From Mangrovivirga cuniculi (lineage in GTDB: Bacteria; Bacteroidota; Bacteroidia; Cytophagales; Cyclobacteriaceae): DNA of 64,000 nucleotides. The stretch lies in the NCBI RefSeq assembly GCF_005166025.1, contig NZ_CP028923.1:3102001-3166000 (forward strand), read 5' to 3'. Positions 26,994 to 39,053 of this stretch are shown here, in pieces. The stretch's first letter is position 1. Each line of letters starts with the position of its first letter. The translations under genes and the position numbers were made by a program. The notes below the pieces were generated by a model. That model saw nothing but the letters and a program-made list of their open reading frames with translations, ran no database searches and had not been told where the DNA came from.

Positions 26994-29788
26994 CTTATTA
27001 AATGAACTGCGCCTGATTCTTTACCATCATTGAGTAGCAAAGGCTCACCGTTAATGTATGTGCCCGTTACCTTCCAAAAATAAATTCCACTTGGTTGCTC
27101 TTTACCTCTCCACTTTCCATTCCATCCGGAACTGCTGAGTAAGGAAGGGTTATCAGATTCGAAAACCAGGCTGCCGGTTCTATTAAAAATTCTAATTTGA
27201 ATATCTCTTACTCCTTCAAGACCATATACTTTCAACTGATCATTTTCTCCATCTCCGTTTGGTGTAAAAAGCTCAGGGATATGCGCTGTTGTAATAACAA
27301 ATACCATCACTTCTGCAGTATCAGAACAACCGAGACTATCTAATCCTTCAACTGTATATAAAATCGGATCCTCAGGAGTTGTTCTGGGTGAAGAAATAAA
27401 AGGATCATCTAACCAATCAGGTGGTGACCAGGTATATGTTGAGGCCCCTCTTGCAGAAAGTCTGGCACTCCCTCCTCTTTCTACCTTTAATACCGAATCT
27501 GCTACAGAAACCTCCGGCTTGCTCAAATGAACTTGTAAAGTATCATAGTATTCACATCCATAAATCGTTTTAACAGACAGAACCACAGTATCCGGACCAT
27601 TAAAATCATAGCTCACAGGATTACCGTAACCAAGATCTCCATTATTATAAGAATACCATCCTGCAGAATCGATCTCCTCATTATCTAACTCCAGGAAAAT
27701 TTCTGAGCCCAGACAGGCCCATCTGTCTTCTGCAAATCGTAGCGAGTCGATTTCAAAAGATAAATGATCAAAGTTGTTATCGTATTTTAATTCGGCATAG
27801 CCGGTTTGAGGATATTCAGTATTGAAACTATAAACATTTTCATCAGGTCGGGGAAATGTTACGGGAGGACTTGTCTTTCCACTATCATTAAAAACAACAA
27901 AAATATCATTCTCCAGCTTCTCTTTCCCTATAACAAAATGGTAATCAGCACTATCAAATCCGTAAACAATTTCCGGCAACCCAAATACTGCCAGTAATTC
28001 TGCGTCAGTTTGTTTTGGATCTTTATTATATAAAGCCACTGGAGTTCCCACATTGACGGTATCATACCCATTATTATATACTCTGAGTTCAACCAAAGCA
28101 CTATCCTGATTGAAACAATTGACATCCATAATCGAAGGGATCCCATCTATTGTCGGGTCATCAACACCCAGGATAAATGTATTTGTTTGATCAACACAAT
28201 TTCCATTAAAAGCTTTGAGAGTAATATAATAGTACCCGGGTTCTTCAAACAAATAGTTAAGATCAACAGAGTCTGTCGTGGTATATGTTGGTAAATCGGG
28301 TCGTCCGGCTGGTCCACGATGTACTATCTCCCATTCATAGCTATTCGCTCCAGTTGATATGTTTTTGAAAGTTACAGGTTCAGTAAACCTGGATAAAGGT
28401 AATTTTGAGGCTATAAATCTCTTGTCAGGGTAAAACCTGGCATCCACTCCACACATCACATTAACAATTCGTTGATAGGAAGAAAAACAAGTTGGATCAT
28501 CCTTCCAGGCTTTAAGATATACCCGGTATTTACCTGTTTCATCAAAAGAGTAATTTAAAACAGAATCAGTTTCTGTGGCTAATGAATCAGGAACATACCC
28601 TTTTTCCCAGACCACAGAATAATTGTGACTCCCATTGCCGAGGTATTCAACGTACCATTCATAATTAATGAATCCATCACCAAAGGCATTAAATTCGACT
28701 GTATCATCGGGAGTCGGGAATTCCATTTTCTGATCGAAATACAACTCTGAAACTTCCGGACAAGGGTCGTTACAAGTTAACGGATTACCCGGGCTCTCCA
28801 TGTAAAGGTCTATACGGTAAGTTTCAAGGTGGAATCTCATTCGTTCTGCCTGTCCCTCAGTAAAAGCATTACCACAACCCGATGAATAATCCATAAAATT
28901 TGAATTCATATCAGGAACGTCCTCGTAAAAATTGCCATTGCTATAATTTGACAAGGTATCTGTGTTACAGGTATTCGTTTCACAACCTTCGAGCATACTG
29001 TCATCCGGAGGTGTATCACATACCATATCGCCATTTACAGTACAATCCTGATTGTAGCATCCACCGGTGAACGTATGTAATAACCCCAGATAATGTCCAC
29101 ATTCATGAACGAGTACGTCAGGACTTCTAACCCCGATAACTATCCCGTCACTTTTATTATATACCTGGGTGGTATCATAAGGAAGGGTTGCATAACCAGC
29201 TGCAGGAATTCTGGTCCACCAGGTTCTCCCTGTATAATTGCTGATCACTTCTGAGTATATCTTATCGACAACCCATATATTCAAATAATATCGTGGATCC
29301 CACTGAACTTTGGTTTTTAATTCAGGATCTTCCAGATCCATGTCGTAATCTGAATAATCACTGGACATTCGCGTGATCCCATTAGTTTTAGATCCATCTG
29401 GTGCCTTTGAAGCCAGGCAAAACCTGATTTTAGTGTCCACACCTTCGGTCACAGAATTAAACATTCCAGCATTGGCAAAACCATCATTCAGATTATTTAA
29501 TAAGGTGATTATCTCAGCGTCAGAGATGCTGTCATTCTCTTCGATTAAATGAAAAACCACCGGTATGGTATATTGCTCATTTATGTTCCTCTGCCCTGCT
29601 TTACTATTTTGCCACTGAGCAAATCTGGAAGCCTGAAGCTCCCTAGTTTCAAGATCGGGAATTTCAATACCACACTCATCCACTTTTTGCTGTGCGACGG
29701 TATTAAATAATCCAAAAAATAAACACCCGAGTAGCAATATCTTTTTTAGAATATTACCCCTGATTTTAAAAAATCTACGATGAATCAT
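26990..29788 (-). CDS. M43 (pappalysin-type) zinc metalloprotease with PKD regions and type IX sorting domain
   Basis: A 932-residue secreted protease. After a signal peptide (about 12-31), the metzincin zinc motif HECGHYLGLLH (H-E-x-x-H-x-x-G-x-x-H) lies near residues 226-236, with the Met-turn NFMDYSSGCG near 300. Residues about 345-570 hold Ig/PKD-type beta domains. The C-terminal 90 residues (FTPNGDGENDQLKVYG; VFESDNPS; GWNGKWRGKEQPSGIYFWKV) are the gliding-motility/type B sorting domain read by the type IX secretion system. It overlaps PorP-OmpA by four bases. Coupling of a type B cargo with a downstream PorP/SprF gene is a common pairing in Bacteroidota. Confidence 0.93.
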   Translation of the reverse strand: MIHRRFFKIRGNILKKILLLGCLFFGLFNTVAQQKVDECGIEIPDLETRELQASRFAQWQNSKAGQRNINEQYTIPVVFHLIEENDSISDAEIITLLNNLNDGFANAGMFNSVTEGVDTKIRFCLASKAPDGSKTNGITRMSSDYSDYDMDLEDPELKTKVQWDPRYYLNIWVVDKIYSEVISNYTGRTWWTRIPAAGYATLPYDTTQVYNKSDGIVIGVRSPDVLVHECGHYLGLLHTFTGGCYNQDCTVNGDMVCDTPPDDSMLEGCETNTCNTDTLSNYSNGNFYEDVPDMNSNFMDYSSGCGNAFTEGQAERMRFHLETYRIDLYMESPGNPLTCNDPCPEVSELYFDQKMEFPTPDDTVEFNAFGDGFINYEWYVEYLGNGSHNYSVVWEKGYVPDSLATETDSVLNYSFDETGKYRVYLKAWKDDPTCFSSYQRIVNVMCGVDARFYPDKRFIASKLPLSRFTEPVTFKNISTGANSYEWEIVHRGPAGRPDLPTYTTTDSVDLNYLFEEPGYYYITLKAFNGNCVDQTNTFILGVDDPTIDGIPSIMDVNCFNQDSALVELRVYNNGYDTVNVGTPVALYNKDPKQTDAELLAVFGLPEIVYGFDSADYHFVIGKEKLENDIFVVFNDSGKTSPPVTFPRPDENVYSFNTEYPQTGYAELKYDNNFDHLSFEIDSLRFAEDRWACLGSEIFLELDNEEIDSAGWYSYNNGDLGYGNPVSYDFNGPDTVVLSVKTIYGCEYYDTLQVHLSKPEVSVADSVLKVERGGSARLSARGASTYTWSPPDWLDDPFISSPRTTPEDPILYTVEGLDSLGCSDTAEVMVFVITTAHIPELFTPNGDGENDQLKVYGLEGVRDIQIRIFNRTGSLVFESDNPSLLSSSGWNGKWRGKEQPSGIYFWKVTGTYINGEPLLLNDGKESGAVHLIR

Positions 29789-29791
29789 TAT

Positions 29792-30628
29792 TTATTGCTC
29801 AATATTAAAGTTAAACGGGATTGAAATTTCACTACGAACAGGCTCTCCACCTGAAGTGGCCGGAATCCATACCGGCATCTCATTAATTAATCGAATTGCT
29901 TCCTTGTCAAAAGCTTCCCCAAGCGAATTAATTACTTTAATTTCAGTAATGGAACTATCAGGCATTATGGCAAATTGTACTTCAACCACTCCTTCGATAC
30001 TATCTTTTAAAGCTATTTCAGGATATTTCAGGTTTTCTTCAAAGTATGAATACATATGCTTCACCCCATTTAAAGGCTTTGCATTTACATAATGCTCTGT
30101 GTCAATTTCTCCCTTTATTTCCTCTTTGTTTTTCGGTTTACTTTTAATCGGTAATTTTTGTTCTTTAATCACCTTCACCTCATTAGATTGAGAAAAAAAT
30201 TCTTTATTTAAACTCTCAGTATTATCATTTTTATCAATACCGGGTGTGGTTTTATCTTTAGAACTTAATTCTTTACTTCTAAAAGCAGAGTTTAATGAAT
30301 CAGCAGAAGAATCAGTCTCTTCTACGAAATTGCTTGAATCAATTGCCATTTTGTTTATATCTGAGGGGTTATCCTCAATAACAAAAGACTCCTTATTGGT
30401 TTCTAATTCCTGGTTATTATCAGCGTTTTGGACAACCAGGTAACCAATTATCAAAGAAAGCACTACTATCAGTGCAGCTGAAAACCTAATCGTAAGCTTT
30501 CTGGTTACTTGTTTATCTATCTTTTCAGTCCTGTATTGTTCTAATACAGCACCAAAGTCCATCTTTGATTCGATCTCTCTATCTGAGATCTTGTGGGATT
30601 TATTCTCTATTTTGATCTTTGATCTCAT
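29792..30628 (-). CDS. TonB-type energy-transducer protein with cytoplasmic N-terminus
   Basis: A 278-residue protein. Residues 1-45 are charged (KMDFGAVLEQYRTEK), followed by a transmembrane helix (about 46-68, FSAALIVVLSLIIGYLVV), a long Ser/Asn/Lys periplasmic linker, and a TonB C-terminal domain (about 195-278; YPEIALKDSIEGVVEVQFAI and PVWIPATSGGEPV). It overlaps the preceding sigma-factor gene by four bases, so the cytoplasmic N-terminus could act as its anti-sigma domain, with the TonB domain as periplasmic sensor. That is inference from gene order. It is followed three bases later by the M43 protease gene. Confidence 0.85.
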   Translation of the reverse strand: MRSKIKIENKSHKISDREIESKMDFGAVLEQYRTEKIDKQVTRKLTIRFSAALIVVLSLIIGYLVVQNADNNQELETNKESFVIEDNPSDINKMAIDSSNFVEETDSSADSLNSAFRSKELSSKDKTTPGIDKNDNTESLNKEFFSQSNEVKVIKEQKLPIKSKPKNKEEIKGEIDTEHYVNAKPLNGVKHMYSYFEENLKYPEIALKDSIEGVVEVQFAIMPDSSITEIKVINSLGEAFDKEAIRLINEMPVWIPATSGGEPVRSEISIPFNFNIEQ

Positions 30629-31194
30629 GATCCCATTAATTTTTTAAGTTTTTCCAAAGCTCTGTATAGACGCATTTTACAACTCCCCTCATTCTTGCTA
30701 ATTACTTCAGCTATTTCCTGAAATTTCAATCCGTCAAAAAATCGCAATTCGATTATTTGTAATTCTTTTTCAGAAAGTTTTTCAAGGGATTTCTTTAATC
30801 GGATATTCTGTTCGTCAGAAAAAACAGAGATCTCATCAAAAAGACCGGATGCATTTTCTATTTCCACATGACGTACTTTACCGGTCTTCCGGAAATATTG
30901 CATGCATTCATTAACAGCGATTCTATACAACCAAAAGTAAATTGATTTACCTCTGCATTCAAAAGAAGGTAATTTATGAAGTGCTTTACAAAACACACCG
31001 GACAGGATATCAGCTGTGATATCCGGATCACGGGTTTTGCTTATGACCATGCGAAATAGAGGCTTATAGTACTTCTTATAAATAGGCTCAAATTTCTGAG
31101 GATTCTTTTTTGCCTCATTAATTATCACCTCCTCCGATTTCTCGTCGATCAGCTTGTTGGTATAGGTTATCAGGTCCGTCAATTCAAAGCTCAT
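30625..31194 (-). CDS. ECF RNA polymerase sigma factor
   Basis: A 189-residue ECF-type sigma-70 factor. Region 2 (about 30-100) includes FEPIYKKYYKPLFRMVISKT and YFWLYRIAVNECMQYFRK. Region 4 (about 128-185) includes LSEKELQIIELRFFDGLKFQ and the helix EIAEVISKNEGSCKMRLYRA. It is the first gene of a tightly packed minus-strand group (four-base overlap with the TonB-like gene), so it likely controls this envelope operon, possibly including itself. Confidence 0.93.
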   Translation of the reverse strand: MSFELTDLITYTNKLIDEKSEEVIINEAKKNPQKFEPIYKKYYKPLFRMVISKTRDPDITADILSGVFCKALHKLPSFECRGKSIYFWLYRIAVNECMQYFRKTGKVRHVEIENASGLFDEISVFSDEQNIRLKKSLEKLSEKELQIIELRFFDGLKFQEIAEVISKNEGSCKMRLYRALEKLKKLMGS

Positions 31195-31340
31195 TTACTC
31201 ATAGAAATGCAGAACACAACAAAAAGTAACAAATGTTGTAAAAAAATATTCCACATTAAAATCAAGGGTCCAATTTAACAGGTTAAATCATCATTATCCA
31301 TAGAAAAAATAAAAATCTGGAGGTTCATAAAAATCAAATA

Positions 31341-31372
31341 AAAAAAGGTGACTTAATAAAAAGCCACCTTTT
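31341..31372 (-). terminator. Rho-independent terminator of katG
   Basis: On the minus strand AAAAGGTGGCTTTTTATTAA and then GTCACCTTTTTTT form a stem of about seven pairs ending in seven T, 24 bases after the katG stop. Confidence 0.75.
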
Positions 31373-31395
31373 CAAAATTAATTAGCTAAAACTGA

Positions 31396-33657
<2,262 letters not shown>

Positions 33658-33688
33658 TTATGTTGAGTTATTTAGATTCTAATTTAAT

Positions 33689-33744
33689 CAAAAATACCGA
33701 TAATTTTTATCGATATTTTCTATGAATACATAGATAAAATCTAT
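33689..33744 (-). promoter_or_regulatory. katG promoter with OxyR-like operator
   Basis: The minus-strand -7 box TATTTTTG (33696-33689) has no matching -33 TTTG. At that position the DNA reads ATcG-N7-CTAT-N6-ATAG-N7-CTAT (33709-33744), close to the OxyR consensus of ATAG/CTAT quarter-sites at about ten-base spacing. A weak -33 replaced by an activator site is what OxyR control of katG would look like. Confidence 0.55.
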
Positions 33745-33944
33745 AGATATTTCAATCAGATAGCCTATCTAATTTAAGGAAATAAAAAATGTAAACAAAG
33801 TGAATCAATTCACTCTGAGAGGGTTAAAATATCTATCTCCCAAATCATTTTTTTTCGATTCAATTTTAAAAGTGGGCTTACCTACTTGTTCGAGCCTGTT
33901 TTATTTTGATATATTTGTCTACCAATAATTAACTATCAACTACA

Positions 33945-34163
33945 ATGACTGATTCACTTATTTTAATTCTTGTTCCACTGACATTAATACTTTGGTTTTG
34001 GGCAATTCTGGATATTACCCGATCAAGGTATAGAAATAACAACCAAAGATTAATCTGGTTTTTCATTGTTTTAATCTTTCCTGTTATGGGATCTGTTATT
34101 TACTTTTTGTTCAAAAGAAAAATAACCCTGAGAGGAAGAAGGAAATTTAACCCTGATTTTTAA
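33945..34163 (+). CDS. Small membrane protein with phospholipase D-nuclease N-terminal (PLDc_N) domain
   Basis: A 72-residue protein with two transmembrane helices (about 5-22 and 37-57) and a basic tail. The arrangement of LWFWAILDITRSRYRNNNQR between the helices, then a helix containing FPVMGSVIYFLFKR, is the PLDc_N signature. That domain is usually fused to cardiolipin-synthase-type enzymes, but stand-alone copies are common in Bacteroidota. No catalytic domain follows. The role is unknown, possibly membrane regulation. Confidence 0.8.
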   Translation: MTDSLILILVPLTLILWFWAILDITRSRYRNNNQRLIWFFIVLIFPVMGSVIYFLFKRKITLRGRRKFNPDF

Positions 34164-34347
34164 TCCTCAGGAATTCTCCCTCTTAACCTGTTTATAGTCC
34201 CCTTCTTTTATTTGATTCTCAGTTATTGACCAATAAACTGTAGGTGCCTTATAGTTTGATATAATATATCTTATCATTAAATTATTAAAAACGGCACTTG
34301 ACAATCATTTGTGTCAAAATCAAACACCGGATTATCGGTCTGTGATA

Positions 34348-34827
34348 ATGGTAGAAGCAAAGCCAAATTCCATCAAAATAGCTGGTATTATCATCATTGT
34401 TATATCAGTATTTACGATCCTATTAAATTTAATCGGAGGTGGTATCATCTTATTCCTTTCGGATTTAAAAGATAGTAGTTATTCTAATATCGACTCACTG
34501 AATAATGAGCACTCTTATACTGGAGTGATAATCGGGATCGCAATATTAATGACTTTTATCGGAATTCTACTTTTATTCAGTGGATTAAACATCCTTAAAT
34601 ATAAGATGTGGGCTAACAGACTGGCTACGTTTATATCAATTTTCTACATCGTATACATGTGGGTCGTAATGTGGTGGATTTCTTTTTATCTAATGAATGA
34701 TCCGAATAATGAAATTGATGCGATGAATTACTGGGGTTTATTTACAGCAATACTCTGGACAGTACCTGCAGTGATCCTGATTTGGTTTCTTAACATTAAA
34801 AATATTAAGAGGCATTTTGATGGGTAA
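34348..34827 (+). CDS. Four-helix membrane protein, unknown
   Basis: A 159-residue protein with four hydrophobic helices (about 9-35, 59-80, 92-115, 128-148), a short Ser/Asn-rich loop (DLKDSSYSNIDSLNNEHS) and a basic C-terminus. An upstream ATG at 34309 would add 13 residues unlike a membrane-protein start, so ATG 34348 is preferred. No family recognised. Convergent with the CHAT gene, 44 bases away. Confidence 0.55.
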   Translation: MVEAKPNSIKIAGIIIIVISVFTILLNLIGGGIILFLSDLKDSSYSNIDSLNNEHSYTGVIIGIAILMTFIGILLLFSGLNILKYKMWANRLATFISIFYIVYMWVVMWWISFYLMNDPNNEIDAMNYWGLFTAILWTVPAVILIWFLNIKNIKRHFDG

Positions 34828-34871
34828 AAAAGCTTATTCACTTTACCGATAAATATAATTTAATTCACCAT

Positions 34872-37749
34872 TTACCTTCTTAATACTTTTCCTCCCTTTC
34901 CCTTTCTTATTGCCATGTACAAACCAAGCATTACTACAATTCCTAAAACGATGTACCATATCTCATTTTTATTATTCGTTAGTGGTTGAGCATTACCCTG
35001 AACGATAAAAGCCGACCAGTAATAGGGATGATTGAAATATTTATTAGCAGGGTCAGATAGAAAATCTTTTTTTGCCATAGCGAGGGCTTCATCTTTCGCC
35101 CTTCCTTCATTAAGGTATTCAAAAAATCTCTCCATTATTGTGGAAGAAGACTTATCGCTAATATTCCACAAGCTCATTGTAACAGAAGGGCAACCACTAC
35201 TTTGAAATGCCCTCCCCAGGCTAATTACTCCTTCACCCCGGGCCCATCTTCCGAAACCTGTTTCACAGGCACTTAGTACGGCCAGTTCAGAATTAAACTG
35301 ATAATTATACAATTCGTAGAGGTGAAGTGACCCGTCTAATTCAAAAAGTTGCTCATATTTTGCCGAATCTGATTGGTCGATAAAGTAAACCGCACTATAA
35401 TTTGGATTTTCACTATCGACTATCGCATGAGCACTTAAATGTAAAATTCGTGCGCTTTCTGAATATTTATAGAAGTTATATTCTGTCGCATCGCTACCGG
35501 TAAATGTTCGGCCTCCAAGCATACTTTCTACCGTTTCCACCTCTTGATTATTATATGCCAGCGGTGCGAGATCTTTTCTTATATCGGAATAACCCTGGCC
35601 ATCCATAACAGAATAATCAGGAGCAAATCCTAAATAATCGATGATGTCGGATTTACTTCTTTCAGATGTTGAAGACTTAAGCAGCAACCTGATGGCAGAG
35701 GAATAATAGATGCTTTTACTTTCTAATAACCATTTTTTCTTTTTAGCCACCATTGCTCCAAAAGGCAAATATGAAAGTGGCCCATCGGGAATAATAATGA
35801 TAGAGTTTATCCCGGAATCTTTAATTCCTGAAGCTGAAGAAAACAATTCGTATAGTTTATTTCCTTCCCGGTACAATTCTTCTGAAACAGGACCCGGACT
35901 TTCAGGAGGAGTTCTAATCAATTTTAAATATTGAAATAAACTCTCTTGTAATGCTGTGGTTTCTGAGATCAGATGCAATGCAGCCCGATCATCCATCAAT
36001 TCGAGGCAATAAACATTTTCATCTCCCCAGAAGAATGATAAAAGCGACGTGTTACCTTTAATTTCAGCAATGATATCATTAAAAGAGACCAGTTCAGTAT
36101 CTGGCATCCAGTCTTCATAATTGGGATTACTCTTTTTAAAGACTGTTGAAAATCTTCATAATCTGTATATAGCTGATCAAGAATTAACCGATGCTTTTCC
36201 GGAGATCTATCCTCTGTAATTTGACGCTTATTAAAAGCTATCTTACTCTTATATTCTTGTTGTTTATTATATAATTCTTCTGATAAGATCCCTGCTTCTA
36301 CGGCTTCAATATCCCTGACTGCATTAAAAAGTTGAATTGCTCGGTTCTTTTCAAAAAATAGACCAGGTCATCTTCCTGATTATTCAACTTTTTATCATTC
36401 TTTTGTAATTTAAATAGGGTATTTATTCCCTTTTCAAATACTTTGTAGATATCTGATGACAGATATTGCCTGGACTCCCAGGAAAGAAAATCCCTTGAGG
36501 TCTTTTCGGCTAATTCTACAGTTTTTTTATACCAATTTATCGCCTGCTCAGGATTTGCCGATTGATAAGCATCGCCTCTGAGAGAATATATTTCCAGAAC
36601 TTCATAGTTGTTTATCACTTCCTGTTGGCCATTCTTATTGCCTGTGACAAAATAGGTTTCTGCCTGATCAAGGGCTATTAATGCCGAATCAAATTTATTT
36701 TCTTTAATATATTTTTTAGCTCTTTGTTTATTTATCAGTCCGAAATATCGATGATCACTATCATAGTTTTCACCTGACACGGAATAAGCAAGCTTTATAT
36801 ATTTACCAGCTTTATTTAGTTCACCTGTCTTCAGAAATACTTCTGACGCATGAAGGTAATTCCTGATTTTGTCTGAAGCTGACCGGGTTGGCCTTTCAAG
36901 TAATAGAGAAAGGTAATCTTTTGCCCTTTCTGTTTCGTTACTTTCAAGATAACAGGACGATAAACTTCGGTAAATTGTATTTACAAGACTCCAGCTTCCT
37001 TTTTCAATCATTATTGGTTTAATGATTTCAAGTGCCTTCTTATACTTTCTTATAGCTTGTTCAGGTTTAATACTGGTTTTGTTTGCCTTCCATTGTCTGA
37101 AGTTCACATGCCCTAATTGTGTGTTTATAAAGGCCAGCTGATATTCATATCCTCTACCGGCACTGTAAACCGGATGTTGGCGGGGCACCCACAAATAGGC
37201 CAGGTCAAAGTGATGTTCAGCCAGCGTAAAATCGGCCATATTTAAAGCACTTTGAGCAATCGATACGTGGGTATCAAAAAAGAGCAGGGAATCTTCTTCT
37301 ATTTCCGGCAGGCTAATGATATTTGTGAAGGATTTTATCGCCTCCCGGTAATTAAAGAGCTCATAGTAATATCTCCCCTGGAAATAGTAAAAATTAGACC
37401 TCAAAAAACCGGTGGAATCAAACTTTAAAATGTAGTCAGCGTGTTGGTCCAGGGCTTTCTGTCCTGACTGTAGGTAATTATCCAGCAGTCTGAGACTATC
37501 GAGGTGACTGGAAACAGAAGCAAGACTAATAATGGCATGCAGATATTGATCCCACATCTGAATTTCCTCTGCCTTATCGAGATTTCTTTCATACAAAATT
37601 GCCGCAGTATCCGGCCTGTCAAAATAAAACTTCTCTCCTATTTCCTGAAAATCTTTTTCAAACTGACTGCGTACACTATCGTCATTTTGACCAAAAAGAA
37701 AGGCAGTGATCTGAAAAATCAGAAATACTGCCAATGTCTTAGTATGCAT
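34872..37749 (-). CDS. Secreted, membrane-anchored TPR-CHAT caspase-like protease (two frameshifts)
   Basis: The frame-corrected product is 959 residues: signal peptide (1-20), TPR superhelix (about 30-520), linker, CHAT peptidase domain (about 690-920), and one C-terminal transmembrane helix (WYIVLGIVVMLGLYMAI) with a basic tail. The caspase-type dyad is present: His in LHLSAHAIVD (about 775) and Cys in LSACETGFG (about 828). As sequenced it is split at a run of six T (about 36353-36358) and a run of five A (about 36134-36138). Adding one base at each restores KNRAIQLFNAVRDIEAVEAG and SLKKSNPNYEDWMPDTELV. It follows the Cys-rich lipoprotein gene by 22 bases and is divergent from the ECF operon. 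It probably acts in the periplasm. No CRISPR genes are present. Confidence 0.85.
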
Positions 37750-37771
37750 ATATAAAAATTATATAGAACAA

Positions 37772-38302
37772 TTATTCACTGAAAAATCCTACCCCAAGTT
37801 CTCTTTCGTATTGCAAGTTGTGGGTGCTTTCATCCTGAAGGGTAACTACCGAACTTACTTTTAAAGTTAGAATTTCTTCACTCGGATATCCGTCTACCCA
37901 GCCCAAGCCAGCTTCGACACTTCCCGATTCTTCATCAAAGTCAATAAAGCCACCATTGGTAACATCCGTATTTGCATATACTGCACCATTATCATTGACG
38001 ATTTGAACCACGGTAGAATTGAATTCTGCATTTGGAATGATAAATACAAGGTCTTCAAGAGCGGGAGGGTTTGGAAAGCAATCTTGTCCTATGTCGCATC
38101 CTCTTCCTCTGATCACTGTTGCTGTAGCAAAAGTTGAGTTTTGATCTGCACATATCAATTCGCAATAATCAGGATTATCTGCCCTTTGGCATTCACAATT
38201 TATAAATGAAATTTGCTGGATTTCCTGCTGGGCTACATCATCTTCGCAACTAAGAAATAAAAAAAGTAAAAATAGCGTGGTAATTGGTTGAATAGGTTTC
38301 AT
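37772..38302 (-). CDS. Cys-rich lipoprotein upstream of the TPR-CHAT gene
   Basis: A 176-residue lipoprotein (lipobox FLSC, Cys 19). The first part of the mature protein has at least six Cys (CECQRADNPDYCELIC; RGCDIGQDC), likely disulfide-bonded, followed by a beta domain (VFIIPNAEFNSTVVQI; EILTLKVSSVVTLQ). It is the first gene of the minus-strand unit with TPR-CHAT, 22 bases apart, so the two are probably cotranscribed and may act together at the outer membrane, for example as sensor or substrate. No family recognised. Confidence 0.65.
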   Translation of the reverse strand: MKPIQPITTLFLLFLFLSCEDDVAQQEIQQISFINCECQRADNPDYCELICADQNSTFATATVIRGRGCDIGQDCFPNPPALEDLVFIIPNAEFNSTVVQIVNDNGAVYANTDVTNGGFIDFDEESGSVEAGLGWVDGYPSEEILTLKVSSVVTLQDESTHNLQYERELGVGFFSE

Positions 38303-38447
38303 AATGTTTAATATTTAAAACACTAAAATAATAAATTAATTTATGAATTCTAATTCCTTCAAAATCAAAACACTTATAAAATTATTGGTGGTAGAATACT
38401 AATAATTTGATAAGCTGATTCTTATTTAAGATATTCCATAAAATTTT

Positions 38448-38472
38448 GGGTAACCTTTTATATTTTCATCCC
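38448..38472 (+). promoter_or_regulatory. Putative ECF-sigma recognition motif, site 1
   Basis: GGTAACCTTTTATATTTTCA just before the sigma gene at 38477. A close match, GGTAACCTTTTGATTTCA, lies before the papain-like gene (39825). This spacing would give a very short or absent 5' leader for the sigma mRNA. Confidence 0.45.
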
Positions 38473-38476
38473 ACTA

Positions 38477-39043
38477 ATGAATAGACAAGACGTAAAGATC
38501 AGTAACAATGATTTGCTATTTTCGATCAGAAATGGTGATGAATCATTATTAAAGAAACTTTACGAAGATCACAGGTCTAAATTCATTGGCTGGTTTATGA
38601 AAAATCATTCACTGGAGCGAGACATCATACTGGAAATATATCATCGTGCTTTCACGATATTTTATTTTAATATTAAGGATGATAAAATCCGAACTCTTGA
38701 CAGTACGATAGAAACTTATTTATTCGGTATCGGAAAAAATCTTGTCAAGGCTGAATACCGGAATTTAAAAGTATCCAGTCCACTGGATGATGTTTCAGGA
38801 ATAGACCTGTCGATTAGAGACTATGATGATAATGAAGAAGAAATAGAAAGAAAGAATTATATAAAATCTGTTTTAAACAAACTAAAAGACCCTTGTAAAA
38901 AAATTCTGCAGTTATATTATTTCCGAAATTTTTCCATGGAAAGTATAGCCAATGAATTAGGCTATAAAAATGAAGCAGTTGCAAAGAAAAAAAAGTGTCT
39001 TTGTCTTCAAAAGATCAGGGAAGAGTTAGTTAATAACCAATAA
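38477..39043 (+). CDS. ECF-type RNA polymerase sigma factor
   Basis: A 188-residue sigma-70 family protein. Region 2 is about residues 10-90 (LLKKLYEDHRSKFIGWFMKN; TYLFGIGKNLVKAEYRNLK). Region 4 is about 130-185 (LKDPCKKILQLYYFRNFSME; SIANELGYKNEAVAKKKKC). It is followed 10 bases later by a membrane TPR protein and then a papain-like lipoprotein, and lies divergent from TPR-CHAT. ECF factors of this kind with TPR partners and CHAT or papain-like peptidases recur in Bacteroidota. An autoregulatory role is suggested by the repeated GGTAACC motif. Confidence 0.88.
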   Translation: MNRQDVKISNNDLLFSIRNGDESLLKKLYEDHRSKFIGWFMKNHSLERDIILEIYHRAFTIFYFNIKDDKIRTLDSTIETYLFGIGKNLVKAEYRNLKVSSPLDDVSGIDLSIRDYDDNEEEIERKNYIKSVLNKLKDPCKKILQLYYFRNFSMESIANELGYKNEAVAKKKKCLCLQKIREELVNNQ

Positions 39044-39053
39044 ATAAGAGCAA

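Noticed and set aside
34872-37749. Type III-E CRISPR (Craspase) component because of TPR-CHAT
   Set aside because: No Cas7-11/gRAMP, crRNA array or reverse transcriptase is present, and the protein has a signal peptide and membrane anchor, so it acts outside the cytoplasm.
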